Shown here in pieces: positions 4,352-8,753 of a stretch of 8,753 nt of DNA. This stretch comes from an uncultured Erysipelotrichaceae bacterium (GTDB lineage Bacteria > Bacillota_I > Bacilli_A > RF39 > UBA660), in the NCBI GenBank assembly GCA_902767005.1, contig CACXFY010000093.1, forward strand, positions 1-8,753, written 5' to 3'. Both the position numbers and the translations under genes were made by a program. Within the stretch, counting starts at the first letter, position 1. Every line of letters starts with the position of its first letter. Below the pieces are notes generated by a model that was not told the origin of the DNA, did no database searches, and saw only the letters and a list, made by a program, of their open reading frames with translations.

Positions 4352-5929
4352 ATGAATTGCTATGAGGAATTACATTATAAAAGATCTATGCACATGTTAA
4401 ATAAACTACTAAATTTATTTCCAGATGGAAGATACAACAAGAGTGTAGAAACTGAATTTAGCAAAAGAGAAATGAAAAGAATACATACATGTGATATAGG
4501 TTTATTTGATTATAATAATTTAATATTTTTATTATCGGTTGCTTTATTAGGATTGAATAAAGAATCCGTAGAAGAAAGTGAAAAACACAATGAGTATAAA
4601 CATGATATTGACTATAATGTTTTAAATTTACATAGAATAAGTAAAAGTGGGAAAGTAGAAACATATAGTATACCTGATATTTCCAAAGAAATTGATATTA
4701 ATTCAGTAAACATAAATAATTTGGGAAGCATAACATTTGGGCAAACACCACAATCAATACTACAAGTATTAAATAATATAAAAATCAATAAGTTTGATAA
4801 CAAAAGAAACTATACATCACCATACGATTCATGGTTATCAGTAGAAAATAAAAATCCATTACCAAATTATGATTATAATTATTTATCTAATTTAAGAAAT
4901 GCTTTAATGCACTCAGAATATAATTTTGAAGATGGCGTAAATCCCTTTTTATTAGTAAGTATTTGTAATAGTAATTATACTAATTTTAAAGCAAAACTAC
5001 TTATGACAAATTATGCAACTTTTATTTTTCATTATTTTAGTAATGATATTCAATATGGAATAGCTAATAAATTGTATGTATATCATTTTGATGATGATAG
5101 CAAAGCAAATAAAGAAGATGAATTAGAAGATTATATAAAGAATAAGATAACAATTAAAAAAATTAATTATAAAAATAGAAATAATAGTTTTTTTGAAGAA
5201 GTATTACAAAAAAGTAATTTTAATGTAACAAATTCAATGAGAAAAAAATTTAGCATAACTGAAGAAGATTTAGAATTAACTGAAGAACAAAAAAAACAAG
5301 TTGAATTAATCTTAAAAAGTTATTATGGTGATGATTTATATAATATGGATGAAGAGAGATTCCAACGTATAGTAGTTTCAGCTCTTAAATATGTATTAGA
5401 TCCTGTATCAATAATAAGTAGTTGGATAATTCACTTCTTCGAATTAATAAAATCCACAGAATTTCATGTGGAACTAGAAGATGATTTTATATCTGGCTAT
5501 GCCATGGAACCAACTTTATTAGTATTAAAAGGATATGCCTTATTATATAGATTACAAAATAAAGAACTAAGAAAGACTCCTATCGATTATGACTTAGTGG
5601 AAGATATAGATTATAAGTTTAATGTTGATGATTATAATAACTATGTTAATAGGTTGATAGATAATGCTACTTACGTAGATGATCATGATTCAAGGAAAAG
5701 GTTCTTTACTGAAATATTTAGAGATTCACTGGCTCATGGCAATATAGATGTAGAATTCAAAGAAGAAACAGATGAAATAAAACAATACTTAATCTTTAAT
5801 GATAAATATAAGAATAGAGAAAGAATAATAAAGATTACTACTGATAATCTAAGAAAATTCTTAGATTCAGAAGCTTTTAGTCCAAAATATTTAAAAAAAG
5901 AAGAAAAAGATACAGAAAAAAGTATATAA
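4352..5929 (+). CDS. putative two-HEPN-domain protein, possible RNase
   Basis: This 525-residue soluble protein has two HEPN-like catalytic signatures: R182-N-A-L-M-H187 in LRNALMH, and R457-D-S-L-A-H462 in FRDSLAH. Both fit R-[N/D]-x3-H, the metal-independent RNase motif of HEPN proteins. After each comes a similar element: I204-x-N206-x-x-Y209-x-N211 and I481-x-N483-x-x-Y486-x-N488, then a hydrophobic strand and helix, suggesting two diverged copies of one domain. A charged linker (about 245-340) separates them. Hydrophobic helices at 50-68 and 340-368 precede the motifs, as expected for the HEPN bundle. Known proteins with two HEPN sites include Cas13 and toxin or defence RNases, but at 525 residues and without nearby repeats there is no support for Cas13. 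No MNT-type antitoxin partner is visible. It has its own promoter and no clear terminator. The motifs are clear; catalytic activity and role are inferred. Confidence 0.6.
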   Translation: MNCYEELHYKRSMHMLNKLLNLFPDGRYNKSVETEFSKREMKRIHTCDIGLFDYNNLIFLLSVALLGLNKESVEESEKHNEYKHDIDYNVLNLHRISKSGKVETYSIPDISKEIDINSVNINNLGSITFGQTPQSILQVLNNIKINKFDNKRNYTSPYDSWLSVENKNPLPNYDYNYLSNLRNALMHSEYNFEDGVNPFLLVSICNSNYTNFKAKLLMTNYATFIFHYFSNDIQYGIANKLYVYHFDDDSKANKEDELEDYIKNKITIKKINYKNRNNSFFEEVLQKSNFNVTNSMRKKFSITEEDLELTEEQKKQVELILKSYYGDDLYNMDEERFQRIVVSALKYVLDPVSIISSWIIHFFELIKSTEFHVELEDDFISGYAMEPTLLVLKGYALLYRLQNKELRKTPIDYDLVEDIDYKFNVDDYNNYVNRLIDNATYVDDHDSRKRFFTEIFRDSLAHGNIDVEFKEETDEIKQYLIFNDKYKNRERIIKITTDNLRKFLDSEAFSPKYLKKEEKDTEKSI

Positions 5930-5942
5930 AATTATTATTAAA

Positions 5943-5951
5943 TGATATAAT
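5943..5951 (+). promoter_or_regulatory. extended -10 promoter before the DUF5684 gene
   Basis: TGATATAAT with TG at 5943-5944 and TATAAT at 5946-5951, lying between the upstream stop (5929) and a strong AAGGAGGAG ribosome site. No -35 is seen at the usual distance. No hairpin terminator is seen in 5930-5942, so read-through from the two-HEPN gene is also possible. Confidence 0.65.
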
Positions 5952-5971
5952 AAAGAAAAAGGAGGAGTATT

Positions 5972-6499
5972 ATGTATAACGATTATGGGCTTACACAAAC
6001 ACAACCAACACTAGACTCTACAGTAGGAACAATTGCTGGTGTTGCAATTGCAGTAATAATTATTGCTGTAATTATCGGTTTAGCTATTGCAATCTTTTTA
6101 CTAATTGCAAAATGTAAAATGTTTTCTAAAGCAGGAGAGTCTTGGTGGAAGGCCATTATCCCACTATATGATAGATGGGTAATTGGTAAAGTAGGTGGAC
6201 TAGCTTGGTGGTGGTTCCCAATCTTTGTAGTATTAACTGGATTAACTACAAAAATTACTATTGGAACTGAAGTTGGAAATAGTGTTTATACAACAGCATC
6301 AGTTTGGGCATGGGCACTAGTACTAGTTGAATTCAACTACTATTATAATTTGTGTAAGAAGTTCGGTAAATCTGGTGGATTTGCATTCTTATGTACAATA
6401 TTACCTATAATTGGAATACCTATGTTAGCATTTGGATCTGCTAAGTATGATAAATCAGTTCAAGTAGATAAAAATGGTGTATTCTCAATCGAAAAGTAA
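5972..6499 (+). CDS. DUF5684 membrane protein
   Basis: A 175-residue membrane protein. A polar start (residues 1-15) is followed by a long hydrophobic helix (about 18-46). Then comes CKMFSKAGESWWKAIIPLYD (48-67), the characteristic 'KAGe.gWkaiIP.Y' signature of DUF5684, then a tryptophan-rich helix (79-91), another at 110-128, and the C-terminal FGKSGGF ... FGSAKYD region (131-160) also typical of the family. The function of DUF5684 is not known; some members are annotated near signal peptidase or membrane stress genes. AAGGAGGAG (5959-5966) gives a strong start. It has its own extended -10 and a terminator behind it, so it is probably expressed mainly on its own. The family assignment is good and the function unknown. 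Confidence 0.8.
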   Translation: MYNDYGLTQTQPTLDSTVGTIAGVAIAVIIIAVIIGLAIAIFLLIAKCKMFSKAGESWWKAIIPLYDRWVIGKVGGLAWWWFPIFVVLTGLTTKITIGTEVGNSVYTTASVWAWALVLVEFNYYYNLCKKFGKSGGFAFLCTILPIIGIPMLAFGSAKYDKSVQVDKNGVFSIEK

Positions 6500-6505
6500 T
6501 TAAAG

Positions 6506-6531
6506 AAATAGACTAATAAGTCTATTTTTTT
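6506..6531 (+). terminator. terminator after the DUF5684 gene
   Basis: AAATAGACT (6506-6514) and AGTCTATTT (6519-6527) are complementary around AATA, followed by a run of T to 6531. Its core (6507-6526) is the same as the terminator at 4301-4320 except for one loop base. Confidence 0.85.
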
Positions 6532-6532
6532 A

Positions 6533-6541
6533 TGATATAAT
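6533..6541 (+). promoter_or_regulatory. extended -10 promoter before the transglutaminase-like gene
   Basis: TGATATAAT with TG at 6533-6534 and TATAAT at 6536-6541, two bases after the terminator T tract. The -35 position falls in the terminator stem and has no match. The ATG is 19 bases after the -10, so the leader would be short, about 12 bases. Confidence 0.68.
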
Positions 6542-6549
6542 ACTTTTAG

Positions 6550-6560
6550 TTGGTGATAAC
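6550..6560 (+). promoter_or_regulatory. GGTGAT-type ribosome binding site, second copy
   Basis: TTGGTGATAAC directly precedes the ATG at 6561. Including the first coding bases (ATGAATT), 17 of 18 bases match the region before and at the 4352 start. It pairs with the 5' end of the ribosome-binding consensus rather than the AGGAGG core, and supports this start. Confidence 0.55.
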
Positions 6561-7115
6561 ATGAATTTAGATAATATAAAAACTCCTCAAGATATATATA
6601 ATTTTATGGATAAATATATTAAATATGGTTGGTTTGATCAAGAACATAAAGTACATATAAATGATATGAAAAATGTTAGAGATAGATATAGAACAGCTTC
6701 TTTAGAAGAAACATTAAAATTTGATACTGGAACTTGTATAGAACAAGTATATTTAATGAAAAAATTATTTGATCAAATTAATATAAAAAGTAAAATGTAT
6801 TGTGCCAGAATATATGATGGAGAAGATTTTAATATAATAGATAATGAGTTTATGCACTGTTTCTTATTATATTTTTTAGATGATAAAGTATATCATATGG
6901 AAATACCTAATTGGGAAATTAAAGGTATATATGAATATGCTAGTGAAGAAGAAGCAGTAGATACTATAAATAAATATTATATTAATAAAGTAAAAGGTAA
7001 AGCTAGTCCAGTAGTAGCATATGACTATGTAGAACCTCATATTACATTCAAAGAATTTAATAAATATATAGATAGTCTAGAACCTATACAAACTAAAAAC
7101 AGTAGTGCTAAATAA
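6561..7115 (+). CDS. transglutaminase-like (papain-fold) protein
   Basis: A 184-residue protein without signal peptide or membrane helix, so probably cytosolic. The core GTCIEQVYLMKKLF (57-70) places C59 at the start of a helix, as in transglutaminase-like cysteine enzymes. FMHCFLLYF (97-105) then gives H99 on a strand, and YHMEIPNWE (111-119) gives E114, 15 residues after the histidine, where the acidic third residue usually stands. This Cys-His-acid order resembles the bacterial transglutaminase-like superfamily, whose members may be proteases, amidases or inactive. The substrate is unknown. The stretch before C59 (GWFDQEHK, RDRYRTASLEETLKF) looks like the family's substrate-cleft region. 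It has its own promoter and a following terminator, so it is a single-gene unit. The fold call is moderate; activity is inferred. Confidence 0.65.
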   Translation: MNLDNIKTPQDIYNFMDKYIKYGWFDQEHKVHINDMKNVRDRYRTASLEETLKFDTGTCIEQVYLMKKLFDQINIKSKMYCARIYDGEDFNIIDNEFMHCFLLYFLDDKVYHMEIPNWEIKGIYEYASEEEAVDTINKYYINKVKGKASPVVAYDYVEPHITFKEFNKYIDSLEPIQTKNSSAK

Positions 7116-7140
7116 AAACAGTATAAAAACTGTTTTTATT
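7111..7140 (+). terminator. terminator after the transglutaminase-like gene
   Basis: AATAAAAACAG (7111-7121) and CTGTTTTTATT (7130-7140) are complementary over 11 bases with an eight-base A-rich loop. The TAA stop lies inside the left arm. The stem has few GC pairs and the T run is interrupted, so it may be weaker than the others, and its near symmetry could let it act on both strands. Confidence 0.7.
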
Positions 7141-7154
7141 ATTTATCTAATTAA

Positions 7155-7163
7155 TGCTATAAT
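7155..7163 (+). promoter_or_regulatory. extended -10 promoter before the phosphate transport genes
   Basis: TGCTATAAT with TG at 7155-7156 and TATAAT at 7158-7163, 27 bases before the ATG. No -35 match is seen at 16-18 bases. The leader carries AAGGAAGA (7178-7185) as ribosome site. No clear phosphate-responsive (Pho box) direct repeat was seen. Confidence 0.65.
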
Positions 7164-7190
7164 GAACTATAGATAGTAAGGAAGATTAAT

Positions 7191-8246
7191 ATGGATATAT
7201 CATTTTTATCATTTTTTAGTAATTTAATCAGTAATCACAGTTTATTAATAACAACTATATTAATATCTATAGTTATGTTTATAAATGGTTGCTCTGATGT
7301 ACCTAATGCTATTGCTACTTGTATATCTACAAGAAGTTTAAGGCCCAAAATAGGTATAATACTTGCCTTAATTAGTAATACCTTAGGATTAATATTAATG
7401 ACTTATTTAAGTTCTAATGTCGCCAAATCAGTTTATAATTTAGTAAACTTTGGAGGAGATCCATCTACTAGTTTAATAACGCTTTGTTGTGCTTTAGTAG
7501 GAATAAGTATATGGTGTTTCATAGCTTGGAAGTTTGGTATACCATCTAGTCAATCACATGCATTGATAGCCGGTATATCAGGAGCCGCAATAGCTCTAAT
7601 GGGTAATTTCTCAGCTATTAACTTTAATGAATGGAAAAAAGTTTTATATGGTCTAATAATAGTAAACTTACTAGCTTTTATAATTGGTTATATAATAACT
7701 AAAATAATAGAGTTTATTTGTAAAGAAATGGATAGAAGAAAAACAAATAAGTTCTTTAAATCAACTCAAATAATAGGAGCTCTAACTACTTGTTTTATGA
7801 ATGGAGCCCAAGATGGCCAAAAGTTTATGTCATTTATGTTACTAGGAGTAGTATTATCTAATGGAGTACTCCCAGGAAGTACTACCTTTCAAATACCAAT
7901 ATGGTTAATGATATACACATCAATAATTATATCCCTAGGTACTCTAATAGGTGGTATGAGAATAATTAAAATAATGGGAACTAAAGTAACTAAAGTAGAA
8001 AGTTATCAAGGTACATCAGCAGATATAGCTAGTTCAATATGTTTATTTGGATCATCTCTCTTAGGTATACCAGTAAGCTCTAATCATACTAAGAACTGCG
8101 CAGTAATGGGAGTAGGAGCATCTAGAAGATTATCAAATGTAAACTGGAATATAGCTAAGAATATAGTAATAACATGGTTCTTAACATTCCCATTCTGTGG
8201 ATTATTAGGATTTATACTAACTAAAGTAATAATAAGTATTATATAA
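7191..8246 (+). CDS. pit: Pit-family inorganic phosphate transporter
   Basis: A 351-residue permease of the PiT family, which imports phosphate, often as a metal-phosphate complex or with a cation. The two inverted-repeat signatures are present: NGCSDVPNA (32-40), followed by IATCISTRSLRP, and NGAQDGQKF (204-212) in the second half. GIPSSQSHALIAGISGAA (116-133) and GIPVSSNHTKNCAVMGVGA (292-310) are the paired loop-helix motifs. About ten hydrophobic helices surround a basic loop (residues 171-190). The motif set matches the clostridial subfamily with NGFTDAPNA/HGAQDGQ rather than the classic NGANDVANA form; here the usual His before GAQD is Asn204. The ATG has AAGGAAGA upstream. The stop overlaps the ribosome site of the DUF47 gene, so the two form an operon. 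Confidence 0.88.
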   Translation: MDISFLSFFSNLISNHSLLITTILISIVMFINGCSDVPNAIATCISTRSLRPKIGIILALISNTLGLILMTYLSSNVAKSVYNLVNFGGDPSTSLITLCCALVGISIWCFIAWKFGIPSSQSHALIAGISGAAIALMGNFSAINFNEWKKVLYGLIIVNLLAFIIGYIITKIIEFICKEMDRRKTNKFFKSTQIIGALTTCFMNGAQDGQKFMSFMLLGVVLSNGVLPGSTTFQIPIWLMIYTSIIISLGTLIGGMRIIKIMGTKVTKVESYQGTSADIASSICLFGSSLLGIPVSSNHTKNCAVMGVGASRRLSNVNWNIAKNIVITWFLTFPFCGLLGFILTKVIISII

Positions 8247-8256
8247 GGAGATTAAT

Positions 8257-8753
8257 ATGAAGAAAAAAGAAAAATATGATTATTTTGAAGAATTTTTAAA
8301 AGTAACAGACTATATAGAAGAATCAGCTAATATATTAAAAGAATTAATGAATGATTTTAATATTGAAAAACTAAATAAAAGTATAGAAGAAATACATAAA
8401 TTAGAACATGCCTCAGATAGAGTGGTTCATAAGATGAGAGAATACTTAATAAAAGACTTTTTACCACCAATAGAAAGAGAAGATATAGCTGTCATTATAA
8501 ATAAATTAGATAACATAGAAGATGGTATAGATGAAATAGCTATAGACTTTAAAATATTAAATGTAAAAGAATTAAAGAAAGATGTATTAGAAATATCAGA
8601 TATCTTAGTAAAATCATCAATTGCAGTAAAAAAAGTATTTGAAAAACTAAGTGATTTAAAACACCCAGAATTAATTAAAGAAAAAACAATAGTAGTAAAT
8701 AAATTAGAAGAACAAGGTGATAGAGTATATGAAACTATAGTATCTAATTTATA
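8257..8753 (+). CDS. DUF47 / PhoU-like phosphate transport accessory protein (3' partial)
   Basis: The frame is open from the ATG at 8257 to the right edge, giving 165 residues without a stop. Family members are usually a little over 200 residues, so perhaps 40 are missing. The protein is all-helical and highly charged. It has two PhoU-type E-x3-D metal motifs: E50-HAS-D54 in KLEHASDRV and E151-EQG-D155 in KLEEQGDRV, each on a long helix, plus an acidic stretch DNIEDGIDE (85-93). DUF47 proteins are typically encoded next to Pit permeases and are thought to modulate them from the cytosol. The start is fixed by TAAGGAG (8244-8250), which overlaps the pit stop, and by an 11-base gap. It is cut only by the window edge; no frameshift is seen. 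Confidence 0.85.
   Translation, partial: MKKKEKYDYFEEFLKVTDYIEESANILKELMNDFNIEKLNKSIEEIHKLEHASDRVVHKMREYLIKDFLPPIEREDIAVIINKLDNIEDGIDEIAIDFKILNVKELKKDVLEISDILVKSSIAVKKVFEKLSDLKHPELIKEKTIVVNKLEEQGDRVYETIVSNL

Noticed and set aside
4458..4803. Two minus-strand open frames opposite the two-HEPN gene
   Set aside because: They are overlapping, AT-driven shadows without ribosome sites or recognisable domains.
4352..5929. Two-HEPN protein as a compact Cas13
   Set aside because: No CRISPR repeats, spacers or adaptation genes are visible in the window, and the protein is much shorter than typical Cas13; only the two-motif layout is shared.
5930..5971. Terminator after the two-HEPN gene
   Set aside because: No inverted repeat followed by a T tract could be found; only an AT-rich spacer with an extended -10 is present.
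1..8753. Alternative genetic code with TGA as tryptophan
   Set aside because: No annotated gene ends in TGA, but tryptophans, including the Trp-rich DUF5684 and DUF898-like proteins, are written TGG and no in-frame TGA is needed. The standard code explains everything.
1..8753. Mobile element or genomic island boundary
   Set aside because: No transposase, integrase, tRNA or long terminal inverted repeats were found, and gene orientation is uniform. The only repeats are short regulatory or terminator elements.

Overview
The window is very AT-rich, with every gene on the plus strand, short intergenic gaps and heavy use of ATA, AGA and TTA codons. Genes end in TAA or TAG, tryptophan is written TGG, and ribosome binding sites are AGGAGG-like. 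This fits a low-GC Bacillota genome, perhaps a gut-associated Bacilli or Erysipelotrichia-like lineage with the standard bacterial code. The lineage is inferred from composition and gene families, not proven. There is no rRNA, tRNA, CRISPR array, insertion sequence or integrase. No gap exceeds 300 bases; the largest (2171-2308) is a terminator plus a regulatory region.

Layout. (1) 1-2170 is a three-gene cluster for membrane proteins: a double zinc-ribbon protein of the 'TFIIB-type zinc ribbon-containing' family (its start lies left of the window), a small multi-pass membrane protein, and a small DUF898-type membrane protein built from two 50-residue repeats. It ends at a hairpin terminator. 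(2) 2208-3543 is an NAD-precursor salvage operon: a stand-alone NadR-type NMN adenylyltransferase overlapping a PnuC nicotinamide riboside transporter. It has the only consensus-like -35/-10 promoter seen here, and two near-identical operator-like repeats lie on that promoter and just before the start codon. (3) 3588-7115 holds four genes, each with its own extended -10 promoter: an unrecognised helical protein with a hydrophobic centre, a 525-residue protein with two HEPN-like R-x4-H motifs, a DUF5684 membrane protein and a transglutaminase-like protein. (4) 7191 to the right edge is a phosphate uptake pair: a Pit-family permease followed by a DUF47/PhoU-like accessory protein cut by the window end.

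The most promising object is the 525-residue protein at 4352-5929. It carries R182-x4-H187 and R457-x4-H462, and each motif is followed at a similar distance by the same spaced I-x-N-x-x-Y-x-N pattern. This suggests a tandem HEPN duplication, possibly a two-site RNase of a defence or toxin type. No guide-RNA array or antitoxin was recognised beside it, so the role is a hypothesis.

The second theme is regulation. Five start regions share TGnTATAAT without a recognisable -35. Two of them (before 4352 and before 6561) share a nearly identical terminator / extended -10 / TTGGTGATAA leader, as though the whole junction had been copied.
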